DNA of 64,000 nucleotides. Source: Quercus robur (taxonomy: Eukaryota; Streptophyta; Magnoliopsida; Fagales; Fagaceae). Below are positions 1-11,060 of the stretch, in pieces. The position numbers were made by a program, and so were the translations under genes. The notes beneath the pieces were generated by a model. That model was not told the DNA's origin. It ran no database searches and worked only from the letters and a program-made list of their open reading frames with translations. The stretch is from positions 30,957,530 to 31,021,529 of the forward strand of contig NC_065543.1 of assembly GCF_932294415.1 (NCBI RefSeq), in the 5' to 3' direction. Position 1 is the stretch's first letter. Each line of letters opens with the position of its first letter.

Positions 1-4
1 GTAC

Positions 5-188
5 CTTTTCCGCATCAACTTCTAGATCGAAAACTATCAGGAGTACATTGTTCCCTGCATCGCTGACCTTAAGCTTACGCCGTGTCACTGAACTATTGGA
101 TGGAACGTTCTCGCCACTGCTTTGATGTTCAGTGACCGCCGTGTAAAAAATTTCGCCGCTAGAACGATCTCCGTCTTCTTTTTGTCCC
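5..188 (-). CDS. Possible internal exon of an unrecognised gene (window edge)
   Basis: Read on the minus strand, a 61-codon frame is open between a TTTATCAG acceptor at 188 and an AAAAG|GTAC donor at 4-5. The peptide is hydrophilic and acidic at first (Gly-Gln-Lys-Glu-Asp-Gly-Asp-Arg), then basic (Thr-Arg-Arg-Lys-Leu-Lys), and ends in a more hydrophobic stretch, Val-Leu-Leu-Ile-Val-Phe-Asp-Leu. An in-frame TAA lies just upstream of the acceptor, so the frame stays open only as an exon. GC content is clearly higher than in the following 2 kb, which favours coding sequence. I recognise no family. With one exon and both neighbours out of sight, the call is weak; it could also be a transposon fragment. 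Confidence 0.25.
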
Positions 189-1080
189 CTGATAAATCGT
201 TAAATAGCATAAACTGTGACTCTTGCTTGCTTTTAATAGTTCAACTAAGAATTCTTGTTTTGCATGTATTAATAATCCCGTGTACAAAATTTCTCAAACC
301 CCAATTACCAAAACAGCAACTAAAAATACCCCTGTAAATGTCAGTTGACAAGCCCCATATAGATTCCCCAGATCCTAGAAGAATCAAGTTCATTTCATTA
401 ATAGGTCAATTGACATTTCTCCTATAAGAATGGGTGGAGGTGAGCGCCTGAGGTGTAGTAAAGCTAATAGCTAACAAGCACTATGTATTTGTACCTAATG
501 GTAGTACACTTTAAGAAACCTATGCTTTTTACCTTTGTTAGTGTAAAATAGCCAACAAACTCTATATAAAAAATTTACCGATTAATTTATGTACAACAGC
601 AATAATTTCCAAAACACAATATAAATTCATTTTTTGAATACAAATTTCATTGAAGTTAGACATATTAGCCATATAGGGTATTATCTTTGGTGTTTAGGAA
701 CATATTGAGCCAAGCTTTGCTTTGTTCAAGTTTGGTTCATTAATTAATCAAGCTTCAAACTTAACTTCAAGATTGTTCATGTAGTTAATGAATGAGCCTC
801 AATGAGCATCTTAACAAGTCTAATTTGAGTTGTTCAAGAGATCCTCCATTTTGTCACCGAGTCCTTACAATTGATTTTTTTAACTATATATTACTACTTT
901 TGTACTGTGGTCATACTCTTGGGACTGCTTCATCATTATGTTTGGTAAATTGTTACTACTTAAATTGGTTCAAGTGATCATTAATTCTGTTATTAGGTCA
1001 TGGGGTCAAAATTAGATAATTATTTTCACCATGTGCACCTTAATTTGCTCCAATGTATTTTGACACTGATATCTACCACT

Positions 1081-1312
1081 CATAAATTAGCTTAAAGGGT
1101 ATGCACCACTTGAATAAGCTTATTTTGAAATTAGCTGAAACTGCCACTCATATATGTTCATTTGTTATATATATTGCGGAGGAGTTTGAATGAGACTCAT
1201 GAATTAGCTGAATGGTATGAACCATTTGAATAAGCTTATTTTGAAATTAGTTGAAACTGCCACTCATATATGTTCATTTGTTATGGTTTATTACGGAGGA
1301 GCTTGAATGAGA
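1081..1312. repeat. Two-copy tandem repeat, period about 116-117 bp
   Basis: The unit from about 1081 recurs from about 1198. TGAATAAGCTTATTTTGAAA occurs at 1111 and 1227, and GGAGGAG plus the following TTGAATGAGAC at 1178 and 1295. The copies differ at scattered bases, so this is an old local duplication. Confidence 0.75.
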
Positions 1313-1449
1313 CGGGGAAGCTGAAGCCTACAGACTTAATATGTTTCTTTTTAATACACACACACATATATATATCAATGATTATGTGCTTTGTGTTTAT
1401 TTCTCAGTTATGTTGTTGATTCAATGTTGTGGCACTTAGTTCTGTTTCA

Positions 1450-1650
1450 GATGTATAGATTGAGTTTGTTGACTTTGTTGCTCAATGATTTTTGGTTTGT
1501 TACAGGCTCTTAGCTATTGGATGCGTTTTAAAGCTAATATAAATGGCTTAGTTGTCTAGACTGGGTCTGTAGGCTTTGTTGTTTCAAGTATGTGATTCGT
1601 AAAGCTGACATGGCTTAGTTCTCTAGATTGAGTTTGTAGGCTTTGTTGTT
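1450..1650. repeat. Degenerate tandem repeat, period about 67 bp
   Basis: GGCTTAGTT, then CTAGA, then TGTAGGCTTTGTTGTTTC, appears from 1545 and again from 1612. A weaker third copy lies upstream near 1455. Confidence 0.6.
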
Positions 1651-2596
1651 TCCAATGTGATGATGTTATGTCACTGCTGTCAAAATTTTGTATCTTGCTG
1701 ATTTTCTTAACGAAATTGCTAAAATATCTAAAGAAACAATTAAAATCTCAAATCTTATTTACATCCCAAACAAGCATCTGACTGATATATCTTGGTTAAA
1801 ATTCTTTTGTTAAATTTATATTATCCAAAGATCTGTAAGCTCAAGATTATTGAAATATATATTTGCGTACACAATTCTTTGAATAAATCTATTGACAATT
1901 AGATTTTTTTCTATACTTTTTTGTGGTTGTTGTAAGTGAGTTTACACGTGGCCTATGTCTTAGGTTTTGGCTTGAGAGGATGATCAGGATGCTTGACAAC
2001 CAATGCTAATGAGCTCATTAATTCCAAAGACAATGAAGGAATAAGTGAGGATGAAGTTGTTGCAATAGCTTTTTGTTGGGAGGAAGTTGTTCGTTGGTTC
2101 ACAGCTTTAATCTGCATTTTCGAATGGGAATTCCTCCTTCAATTCTTATTGTTCTCTAATGCAATGGTACTTTCCGGTGTATTGTAGCTAAATAGTCCTA
2201 TTGTGTATTTTGCCTCAATTGTTGCGAGTCTCAGCAATTTATCAGCTTTAATTCTATTGAGTTGTGTCTGCAATTGTTATAATTTGCAAATAAGCTTGCT
2301 GATTTGTAAATGTGTGTATCAATTGTTGAAATTTGGATTATTTGTATAAACAATTTGTTATTATTATTATTATGTTGACATTAATGAATGGAATATCTAC
2401 TCATTTTAATCCAAAAAAAAAAAAAAGTGGACGCAAAAAAGAATTCAAGCCCGTTCTCATTTAATATTGACAAAAAAGTCCATTGTTTGTTTGATTTTTT
2501 TAAGGAGAAAAATAAACGTAAAAAGAGTGAAAGTTGTTGGCTTTGAAATTTTTTCATTTTTTATAATTTTTTTCATAATAATTTATTTAACAAATT

Positions 2597-3168
2597 GTGC
2601 GGGCCTATTGCCCAATGTGATTGGTTCACCCTGAGTTCAGACCCTCAATTTACTTGTATGAAGTGGGTAATGAGATTCCTACAATGGGAAAACATTCTGA
2701 GGCCAATCTGGCGGCCCAAATGAAAGAGTTTATGGTCCAGCCCGCATTTTCCTTCCCCTTTCTGTGTCCCCCCGAAGAGTCCCAAGCTTGATGGAGAGTT
2801 ACTCCTCTAGTCCTCTTTTGTTGTTCCTTACAATTTTCGCTCATATGTATCTCTTGCCCTAAATTTTTTCCAACCCCTTTTCTCCCTCCTTTGGCCCCTA
2901 TTTAAAGCCTTTCCTTAGTGGGGTTGTCATGATGATAGGGAGGCTTTTTAGGTAGGCAGATCCCTTTTGGGATATATTCCTGACCAGATGGGGCCCACTA
3001 CTTAAGATAGATGTGACTGTTTGGAAATTTGCACCCGTTGCCAATTAGTTCTTGGTAGGTGATTTCCCCTAAGGCATTATCATTGCCAAACATTCATGTC
3101 CCTAATATGTAACAGACTTTTGGACCGGTGTGTCCTACTACCTGTTATTGGGCTTGGGTTCTCGGTAT
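2597..3168 (-). repeat. Truncated gypsy LTR, same family as the LTR at 19270
   Basis: Closely similar over its whole length to 19270-19836. Both begin TGTGC(G/A)GGCC and share the landmarks ACTTGTATGAAGTGGGTAAT and GGTTGTCATGATGAT. The similarity stops at CTCGGTAT, exactly where the plus-strand Tat LTR starts (TGTAGACACTC at 3169). I infer it is the 3' LTR of the minus-strand gypsy element, cut by the Tat element. The TATA-like site kept at 19566 is decayed here. Confidence 0.75.
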
Positions 3169-3957
3169 TGTAGACACTCAATTTTGCACTCATGATTTAA
3201 TCAAGGAGAATGACTTGAATAACCATCCATGTACCACAAAAATCATAATTGCATCACATGCATCAATTGATTCTTGCATTACATGCATCAACTTGTTCTT
3301 GCATTACATGCATTAATTCATTCATTGCATATCATAAAAATGATCTTGAGATTCTAACGGTCGCAACAGTGTTTTTGGTTTTCAAATCGGACCATTGGAT
3401 TGAAAGATATTGCATGATCAAGTTTGCACGGTCAACATGTCTAGGTAAGGTCGACCACACATGATTAGTCTAAATTAATTCTGATTGGTTAAACCATTAA
3501 AATTAATTAAATAATTCTGTGATTGGTTGATAATTAGTGTTTAAAATAGGGATGCATGCATAGGAATAAAATGGATGATTGGATAACAATAAAATTGTGG
3601 ATAATCTGAACTTTATCAAGATTTATTTTAGGGTATTTATCTACAAGATAATTGTTCTTAAATAGCCTGAATTATCCAAAAAAGAGATGAAAAATCATAG
3701 ACGGATGATGAAAACACATCTAGATACAAGGATTGGCCAAAAAACCCTAGAAGAGGAGTCCAAATGGCACCCAAACGCGAAAGAATGTTTGGAGTCCAAA
3801 GGCCAATTTGGCACTTTTGAAGTGCCGAATGACACTCTAAAAGGGCCGAATTTCCATGTATTGGGATTTGGCCCAACGGCCTTTGAGTGACGATAATTCA
3901 TGCCCTTTTTGATCTTTTTGCAACAAGATGCGTCTGGATTTAGAGCCCTCTAACCTC

Positions 3958-3965
3958 TATAAATA
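3958..3965 (+). promoter_or_regulatory. TATA box of the Tat LTR promoter
   Basis: TATAAATA in the context CCTCTATAAATAGAGAC, about 790 bp into the LTR, where a U3/R boundary is expected. Confidence 0.6.
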
Positions 3966-4350
3966 GAGACTGAACCTTATAATTTAGCATTTTTTTTCCT
4001 ACACTCTAGGAGGCATACGTTTTAGGCTCTCAAATTGCTCATATTTTCTGATCCCCTCTCTGAGTGTTGCTGATTAAATTAGGGTGTTTAGGTTTCAAAG
4101 AGAATTGAATAAATTTCTTTGAACCCTAAAACATCCTCTTAAGAACAAAGAGTGCTCATGCAAGAGGTTGTTTCATTCACCCTATTTTTTCTTTAGGCTT
4201 CTTTTTATGATTGATGAATGTTTTAGCCATAGCATGAATTATTAGTCATTGTTCTATTTAAAGCATGATTATTTTTATGCAATTGATATAATCTGTTTCT
4301 TAGTTTTAAATATCTGTGTGTAATTAACTCTTTTTCTTTAAAATAAAACA

Positions 4351-4658
4351 GATCTGCATCTTTTTTAGATGCAGTTCTGAATTTTTCTTCAAAATAAAAC
4401 AGATCTGCATCTTCCTTAGATGCAAATCAGAATTTTTCTTCAAATCAAAACGGATCTGCATCTTCATTAGATGCAGATCTGAATTTTTCTTCAAATCAAA
4501 ACGGATTTGCATCTTCCTTAGATGTCGATCTGAATTTTTCTTCAAAATAAAAACAAATCTGCATCTTCCTTAGATGCTGATCTGAATTTTTCTTCAAAAT
4601 AAAAATGGATTTGCATCTTCCTTAGATGGAGATCTGAATTTTTCTTCAAAATAAAATA
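4351..4658 (+). repeat. Six 51-52 bp tandem units, each with an inverted repeat
   Basis: Units start at 4351, 4402, 4453, 4504, 4556 and 4608. Each carries a GATCTGCATCTTCCTTAGAT-like core followed by CTGAATTTTTCTTCAAA. In unit 3 the core is a perfect hairpin: GATCTGCATCT, a 5-base loop, then AGATGCAGATC. Other units keep the stem with mismatches. The array ends just before the LTR/PBS boundary, so it lies in transcribed R/U5 sequence. Confidence 0.85.
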
Positions 4659-4681
4659 GATCTACTCGAGGTCGCTCACAA

Positions 4682-4699
4682 TGGCGACTTCACTAAAGA
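4682..4699 (+). other. Primer binding site of the Tat element
   Basis: TGGCGACTTCACTAAAGA begins one base after the LTR's terminal CA. It resembles the TGGCGACTCCACTGGGGA site used by Ogre/Tat elements (tRNA-Arg type, from memory). Confidence 0.65.
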
Positions 4700-5409
4700 T
4701 GTCGAGGGCTAAGCTTTGTATTAGACTTAAGTGACCAAATATGTACCTTTGTTTTGCATGGTCTTGCATGATATAGTTGTTGTTTGTTTATTTATGTTTG
4801 ATGGGATGTTGTATGATACTTTGGTGTATGGAATTTGTTGTTTGTATTGTTTGTTAAAATCTTTCCCTAACTATCATAGTGTGTGCCATCCAAACAACAA
4901 TGTATGCACCCTTTTCAACAATTTTGTGGTGTTAGTAACCATAGATCACCAGTCTTCATTAGATTCGGGTACCTAGTGGCAAACTTACCAACTCATAGCC
5001 CAAAGTCACTAGATCATTTCCTGCTGACTATAATGGACAAACCATGTCATTAGCTATGGGAAACAATGAAACAACAAACCCACCCTACAACATAATGACT
5101 TAGAACCTACCCTTAGGTTGGTCCCGGTTAAAATTGCATTGCATGTTGTGTATGTTTGCTTTGATTGATTGATGGATGTGGATGGGGTCTTAGCTTTGAT
5201 TAACCTAACCAAGCCTGTCATTAGGGGAGAATCTGATTAAGATCTGAAGGAAGGCTACAAAGGGAACCAAAGCCCGGCACTCAAGCCAGTAGCACCAGCT
5301 CCAAGCCTATCACTCCCATCACAATACTAAAGCTTTCAAGCATAGAAGAGACTCCATTGCTGTAACATCCCCATCTTTGACCTCCAAGAAAGTTCAAGTC
5401 ATAAGAAGT

Positions 5410-7016
5410 TTGAAGCTCCTAGCAATATGGCAAAACAGGGAGAACAACCAGACACAGAGGAACCTATGAACACCCAAGAGCTACTCAACACTATGGTAGC
5501 TAGTCAGATTCAGCTGAAGGAAAACATGAACCATATGATGTAACGGTTTCAGAATTCGAAGAATAATCAAGAGGGGGGACAAGACTGATCATGATCCACT
5601 AGCTGTAGAAAGTGAGAAGAAGATTAATGAAAGGATGAATAAAATGGAGGAGATGATTAGAAGAGCCCATAAGATGGAGGAACTTATGGACTACGATTCT
5701 CTCTTCCTATTCCCCAAAGCAAGGTTGCCTCCCAAGTTCAAGATGCCAACCCTAGACAAGTATGATGGGAGCGGTTGCCCAAAATCCCATTTGAAGATGT
5801 ATATAAGGGTTATGCAGCCCTTAGGTGCGACCGAGGAAGTACTTGCTTAGATGTTCCAAAACACACTAACCGGAGTCATTCTTAGGTGGCTCCTCAACCT
5901 GGATGATGCTAGAGCAAGGAGTTGGGAGGACATCTGCCGTGAGTTCCACAAGCAATACAAGTACAATATGGAAGTAGATATCATAAGAGAGATCTTGAGA
6001 CTACCAAGCAAGAGCCGAAAGAATCCTTCTCTACTTTCATTACCAAGTGGAGAGCCAAGGCCGCACAGATGATGAGTAGGCCAAGTGAGGAAGAACAGTT
6101 AGCCATGGTTGTAAAGAATTTATTGCCTGTATACCATAAATACTTGTTTGCACAATATTTTCCTAATTTTAAAGCTTTCATTACTGCTAGAACCCAAATT
6201 GAGGATGTTATAAACAATGGCACTTTAAAGACTGATGACCTTCCAAGATTTAGAAAGTACCCCTGTGCAGAAATTTCCAAAATTCATAAAAATGATCCTT
6301 ATCAATTGATTGCACCCATTGCCCCTGTGCAAGTACCCCAAGGGCTTAGACCTAAGAGAGAATTTCATGAGTTGTATATGCCTATGAACCAAGTGTTTGG
6401 TAAGCTAAAAGCAAAAGGGTCACTGAAACCCTTAGACCCAAGACCAATTCCAAACCCCTTACCCTCAAGGTTTGATGTGAATAAAAGATGTGCCTACCAC
6501 CAAGTCCCTAGCCATGAGACTGACTGTTGTTTCACCCTTCATCATGCAATTCAAGACTTAATAGACAACAAAGTGATTGCGCCGCCTACAAGGCCTAGCA
6601 TCACTAACAATCCCTTGCCCAATCACAATTTTGGGAAAGGACTAAGGATTAATTGCTTGATGACCAATGAAGAGAATAAGGAAGACCCGTCCGACTTGAT
6701 CTATGACCTTCTCGAGTGTTTCATCATGACATGGGAAGAATTAATGGATATGACCTCTACTACCACCATAGGATATGACATATGGAATGAAATACTAGAA
6801 CCTGAAAACAACCAAACATCCACAAATGGGGGGAGACACTTCAAACCCCAAGAGAACAACCAAGCACCTACAAGTGGGGGGAGACACTTCAAACCCCAAG
6901 TAAATAACCAAACACTCATAAATGGGGGAGACACTTCAAACCCCAAAACATTAGTCCCAATGATCCAACTAAAATTGCTCACATCACAAGGGGGAGACAC
7001 TTTAAACCCCCATATC
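5410..7016 (+). pseudogene. Tat gag (capsid region, linker and CCHC-like motif), frameshifted
   Basis: Gag would form the virus-like particle. The capsid part starts near 5635 and has the plant gag signature Leu-Pro-Pro-Lys-Phe-Lys-Met-Pro followed by Asp-Lys-Tyr-Asp-Gly-Ser and Pro-Lys-Ser-His-Leu. After TAG (5848) it continues with Trp-Glu-Asp-Ile-Cys-Arg-Glu-Phe, then shifts frame near 6030-6070. The downstream frame (6069-7016) carries Cys-Ala-Tyr-His...His-Glu-Thr-Asp-Cys-Cys, a degenerate CCHC-like finger, followed by Asn-Pro-Leu-Pro-Asn-His, typical of Tat gag proteins. The C-terminus is a 16-residue tandem repeat. A TAA near 5540 shows the N-terminus is also broken. Confidence 0.75.
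6803..7010 (+). repeat. 48-bp coding tandem repeat in gag tail
   Basis: Three units of 48 bp (16 codons) with GGGAGACACTTCAAACCCCA at their ends, plus a fourth degenerate unit after a spacer. The period is a multiple of three, so the frame survives. Confidence 0.8.
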
Positions 7017-7227
7017 TAGATACTGGCAACCTAGTGGAAGCTCTGAATAAATCCACCCAACAAACACTTGTCGAGGAAGATGAAGTTCTCAAGCAACTAC
7101 AGAAGACACAAGCCAACATATCCTTATGGGGTTTACTCATGGCCTCATACAAACATCGACAAAACCTAGTAGACCTGCTCAACCAAATCTAGTCCCTACA
7201 ACCACAACCTCCTAGGATCTGAATGCT

Positions 7228-7640
7228 ATGATTGGGTCCATTAATAGGGAACTCGCTATTTCCTATTCTAACAAGGATCTGACTAAGAAGGGGAAGCACC
7301 ACAATGATCCGTTGCATATCATTGTTGATGCCATGGGGAAGAGAATACCGATGGTTTTGGTAGATGATGGAAGTGCCTTGAATGTGTGTCCTTTGAAGAC
7401 TACAAGTTGCCTTGGCCTAAGCATTGAAGACTTTGTGCCTACTGATCAACATGTGAGGGCATACGACAACAGTAGGAGAGAGGTCTTGGGAACCATAACA
7501 TCAGAGCTTACCATAGGACCAATGGTCAAGAAGGTGGATTTTCAAGTCCTTAATATAGCCTCATGCTTCAATATGCTCCTTGGGTGACCATGGATTCATG
7601 ACATAGAAGCTGTACCTTCTTCTCTATATCAAAAAGTTCA
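7228..7640 (+). pseudogene. Retroviral-type aspartic protease of the Tat element
   Basis: The fold signature is clear: Met-Val-Leu-Val-Asp-Asp-Gly-Ser-Ala-Leu-Asn near residue 43, where Asp-Asp-Gly-Ser replaces the usual Asp-Thr/Ser-Gly-Ser active site. Phe-Asn-Met-Leu-Leu-Gly follows near the end (family consensus Tyr-Asn-Ala-Ile-Leu-Gly-Arg). TGA at 7585 falls where Arg is expected, and the same frame then continues Pro-Trp-Ile-His, the conserved next block. The protease would cleave the Gag-Pol polyprotein. Inactive by stop. Confidence 0.75.
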
Positions 7641-9660
7641 GTTTCCACATGAAGGGGCTATTGTGACCATCTATGGGGATACTTTGACTTTGCCTAAACC
7701 TATTTATGGTATTGATTCTGAGAAAGAGCCATTGACTTTGGATGGCTTTGAGATTGAGAGGCCTGGTTTTGAAAAGAGAGAAGAAGTTTAGAAGATTCCA
7801 ATGGACTTTGCTCCTTAGGGTAACAACGACGTGGTAGCAATGATGAGAAGAATGAACTACTTTCTTGGGATGAATTTAGGGAAAGCTGTGAAGAAGCCAA
7901 CTGTTCAAGACTTGGCAATTCCTACTACCACAACACCTTTTGGGCTAGGCTATAAGCCCACTGATGATGATTTGCCAGAGATGGAAGAAGGAAGGATGGC
8001 TTGAGCCAAAGCTAAAGCAAAAGGACTTCCTTGTCCTCCAGACCCTATGAAGCCCTACACTTTTGCATTGAACAGGAAGTTTGTAAAAGCTAGAGAAAGT
8101 CAACGTTATTGTGGATTCCGGAAACAGAGATTTGATCCTATGACAAAGACAATGGTGCCCGGTTTTGAGATACTACTTGATTGCAACAATAAGGTTCCAG
8201 AATTAAAGAAGGAAGATACAACTTGGGTTCCAATTGATTGGGTTGATCACATGGATCCTGATGCCATGACTACACTCTTTGGAGATCCTATTTGCAATAT
8301 AAAAGAAGAAGAAGAATATTGGGAGGCTTGCCAGCATACATTGAAAAGCCCGTATGAACTAAGAACCAGTGATAGAGATGAGGAAGGGGGAACAACCCCT
8401 AGTGATGATGAAGATGGAAGTGAAGATAAAAGTGATAGTAGTAGTGACAACAGCAGTAGTGATAGTGGACATGATGATGATGACAGCGGCACCAATAGTA
8501 ATGACAATAGTAGCAGAAGTTATGATAGCCCAAACAGTGGAGATGATTGGGGTGAACTCTCTAGTGATAGAGAAGATGAGAATGCAGACCTATTTTATAA
8601 GGAATATGATAGTGATGTGGACTACTATGATTAAGATATTGAAGATGATGCTAAAGCTAACAGATGGAGTGACATTGATAGTGATCAACACAGGCTGATA
8701 AATGTGTTAGAGGATGCAAGAGAGGAGAATGCATAAGCCAATCAAATGTATCATGATGAATATCCCTATGGGTACCTTTCAAATTGGAGTGATATCACTA
8801 ATGTCAGTTCAAGGTTTGGCCCGAGGTATGACAAGCATGAAAGAGAAGTTCTAGAATTGGGGTCGTACTATGATTTAGAACCAAGTACACCAACCCTACA
8901 TACTGAAGAGGAGGATGACATAGAATTCAGGCTGGCCACTCTAGACCAAAAGTTGATGGTCCATAGTCTTAGAATCATGACATTAGAGAATGCTAAACGT
9001 AATGAGGAGAGAATGGAAGAAAGTGAGTTAGAGCATCTCCCTCAACCCACTAACTTGGGCAACAGTGACAAACGCGATCTATTTGATGAATGGATGGATA
9101 GCATAGAGTGCATGGATGCTTTTGTGACCGACAAGCCCACAGACATGGAGGTTGAAGAAGAAATTACAGATGATATGGATGTAGGTCCCACAGTATTGAT
9201 GCTGAGAGAAGAAGGAGCTTACTGGGAGCTACCTGCCATCGTGGAAGCCAAGACCGAGTTGAAGAATTGGGCATGGGAGGGAGCCACCCACCCTATGGAG
9301 AACTCTGTGAGGAAGATTAAGACCGTCAAGTCAGTCACTTTTGCCAAGAAGATCAAGACTACTGAGCCAGTCACTCCTACCAAGAATGTTGTTTCTGTTC
9401 CTATTAAGTCTATTGCTGCTAGTGTTTCTATTCCTGTTAAGTCTATTTGCGATAGTTTTCCAGTTGAGTTTGTTGAGTCTATAGAGTCTGTTAAAAACTC
9501 TTGCCCTTTTAATATGATTTCTGATTTTGCTTATTTACTGGCTTTGAATGTTTTTATTTCAAAAATTGGTAAAGAATGCAGGATTCCAAAGAGTGGTCAA
9601 CTATCCAAAGTGGTTAGCTAATGTGGTTTCAGTGCCGAAGAAAGATGGGAAGGTCTGAAT
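7641..9660 (+). pseudogene. Protease-RT linker with acidic low-complexity segment
   Basis: About 2 kb separates protease and RT. The plus frame is long and mostly open: 8047-8634 (Ser/Asp/Glu-rich from about 8360) and 8746-9621, with stops at 7789, 7816, 8002 and 8632. The acidic tract is an alternation of Asp, Ser and Asn built from GAT/AGT codons. Near 9590 the frame shifts, and the new one reads Asn-Tyr-Pro-Lys-Trp-Leu-Ala-Asn-Val-Val, the conserved start of plant gypsy RT. Ogre elements carry a spliced intron in this interval; I cannot place its borders here. Confidence 0.6.
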
Positions 9661-10564
9661 GTGTGTAGATTTTTGAGATTTGAAAAAAGCCAGCCCGAAA
9701 GATGACTTTCCATTGCCTCACATTGACATCTTGGTTGACAACACGACAGGGCATGTGCTGCTCTCGTTTATGGATGGATTTTTAGGATATAATCAGATTA
9801 AGATGGCTTCAGAAGATATGGAGAAAACCGCCTTTATCACTCCATGGGGAACATATTGCTACAAAGTCATGCCATTTGGCCTAAAAAATGCTGGTGCTAC
9901 TTACCAACAGGCAGCCACTACTTTGTTGCATGATTTGATCCACAAAGAAGTAGAAGTTTATGTTGATGACATGATAGTGAAGTCCAAAGACAATGAAGGG
10001 CACATACCGGCTTTGAGGAAGTTCTTTGAAAGAATCTGGTTCTACAAGTTGCGGTTGAATCCAAAGAAGTGTACTTTCGGAGTCATATTCGGAAAACTGT
10101 TAGGGTTTATGGTAAGCCAAAGGGGAATAGAAGTTGATCCTAACAAAATCAAGGCAATTGTAGAGATGAAGCCTTCAAGAACTGAAAAGGAGATCCAAGG
10201 ATTTCTGGGGAAGATACAGTACATCAGCAGATTCATAGCCCAACTCACTATGACATGTGAACCAGTCTTCCGACTACTCAAGAAAGAAGTCCCTACAATG
10301 TGGAATGAACAATGCCAAGAAGCCTTTGAGAAGATTAAAAGTTATTTGATGAAATCACCAATACTTGTCCCGCCAGTTCTTGAAAAGCCATTGTTGTTGT
10401 ATCTCACCACTACAGATACAACAATGGGGGCTTTACTTGCTCAATACCTAGAGGAGACTAGAAAGGAGAATGCAAATTACTACATCAGCAAAAAGATGTT
10501 GCCTTATGAAAAGAAGTATTCACCATTAGAAAAGACGTATAGCACTTGTATGGGCAACCCATAA
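9603..10564 (+). pseudogene. Reverse transcriptase of the Tat element
   Basis: RT would copy element RNA into DNA. Motifs in order: Lys-Lys-Asp-Gly-Lys-Val (followed by TGA, then Cys-Val-Asp-Phe), Asp-Phe-Pro-Leu-Pro-His-Ile-Asp, Lys-Thr-Ala-Phe-Ile-Thr-Pro-Trp-Gly, Met-Pro-Phe-Gly-Leu-Lys-Asn-Ala-Gly-Ala-Thr-Tyr, and the catalytic Tyr-Val-Asp-Asp at 9959-9970. The connection domain follows with Leu-Gly-Phe-Met-Val-Ser and Gly-Ile-Glu-Val-Asp-Pro. From 9680 the frame is open for 294 residues, so the catalytic core is the best preserved part, but two stops just upstream cut it off from the rest. Confidence 0.9.
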
Positions 10565-11060
10565 ATTCAGACATTACATGGTTGCTTACAAGGTCCAGTT
10601 AATTGCAAGAATGGATCCTTTGAAGTACCTAATGGAAAAATCTGTGCAAGATGGAAAGGCTACTAAATGGGTTTTGCTTCTGTTAGAATTTGATATTAAG
10701 AATGTGACTCAAAAATCTATGAAAGGGAGAGCAATTGCTGATCACCTAGCTCATTGTTCATCAGAAGAAGCTGAAGAGATCCAAGGAGACTTTTTGAATA
10801 AAGACATCATGGGAATTGAAGTAGAATCATGGAAGATGTATTTTGATAGAGCAACAAATCAAAATGGAAGTGGAATTGGGGTTCTCTTAATTTCTCCAAA
10901 AGGGACACACATTCCATTTTCTGGCAGACTCAACTTTCCTACCACCAACAATGCCACAAAATATGAAGCTTGCATCATGGGTCTACAAGCAACCCTAGGC
11001 CTTGGAGTAAAAGAGTTGGAGGTGTATGGAGAATCAACATTAATAATCTCTCAGGTATAG
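10565..11060 (+). pseudogene. RNase H and archaeal-type RNase H (Tat marker)
   Basis: After the RT the frame continues through the end of the gypsy RNase H (His-Tyr-Met-Val, Asp-Pro-Leu-Lys-Tyr-Leu) and then a second RNase H: Trp-Lys-Met-Tyr-Phe-Asp-Arg-Ala-Thr-Asn, Gly-Ser-Gly-Ile-Gly-Val-Leu-Leu, Thr-Asn-Asn-Ala-Thr-Lys-Tyr-Glu-Ala, Val-Tyr-Gly-Glu-Ser. The usual Asp-Gly-Ala is Asp-Arg-Ala and the third catalytic Asp (Gly-Asp-Ser) is Glu. TAG at 11058 ends the frame and is followed by Asn-Lys-Trp, the expected next residues. Confidence 0.8.

Larger units (their letters stand above)
189..2590. other. Noncoding AT-rich stretch
   Basis: No credible coding frame on either strand: the short frames are broken by stops and lack splice context. 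It holds two degenerate tandem repeats (annotated separately) and an A-run at about 2412-2426. A frame at 1993-2187 lacks an ATG and I do not call it; it could be a terminal exon fragment. Confidence 0.5.
3169..4680 (+). repeat. 5' LTR of the plus-strand Tat element
   Basis: It begins TGTAGACACTCAATTTTGCA and ends GGTCGCTCACA, giving TG...CA ends. A tRNA-primer-like site follows at once (TGGCGACTTCACT). The length of 1512 bp fits Tat/Ogre LTRs. It contains a TATA box at 3958 and a six-unit hairpin repeat at 4351-4658. No partner LTR is found downstream in this window. Confidence 0.8.

Noticed and set aside
1993..2187. 64-codon frame near the left end
   Set aside because: No ATG start, no recognisable domain, and only a weak acceptor-like CAG upstream; kept as uncalled sequence.
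4324..4660. Regularly spaced direct repeats that look CRISPR-like
   Set aside because: Units are contiguous without unique spacers, the genome is plant nuclear, and the array lies inside an LTR.
8247..8698. Frames opposite and out of phase with the acidic linker (Leu/Ser-rich or Met/Val-rich)
   Set aside because: Shadows of the GAT/AGT-rich repeat coding on the plus strand.
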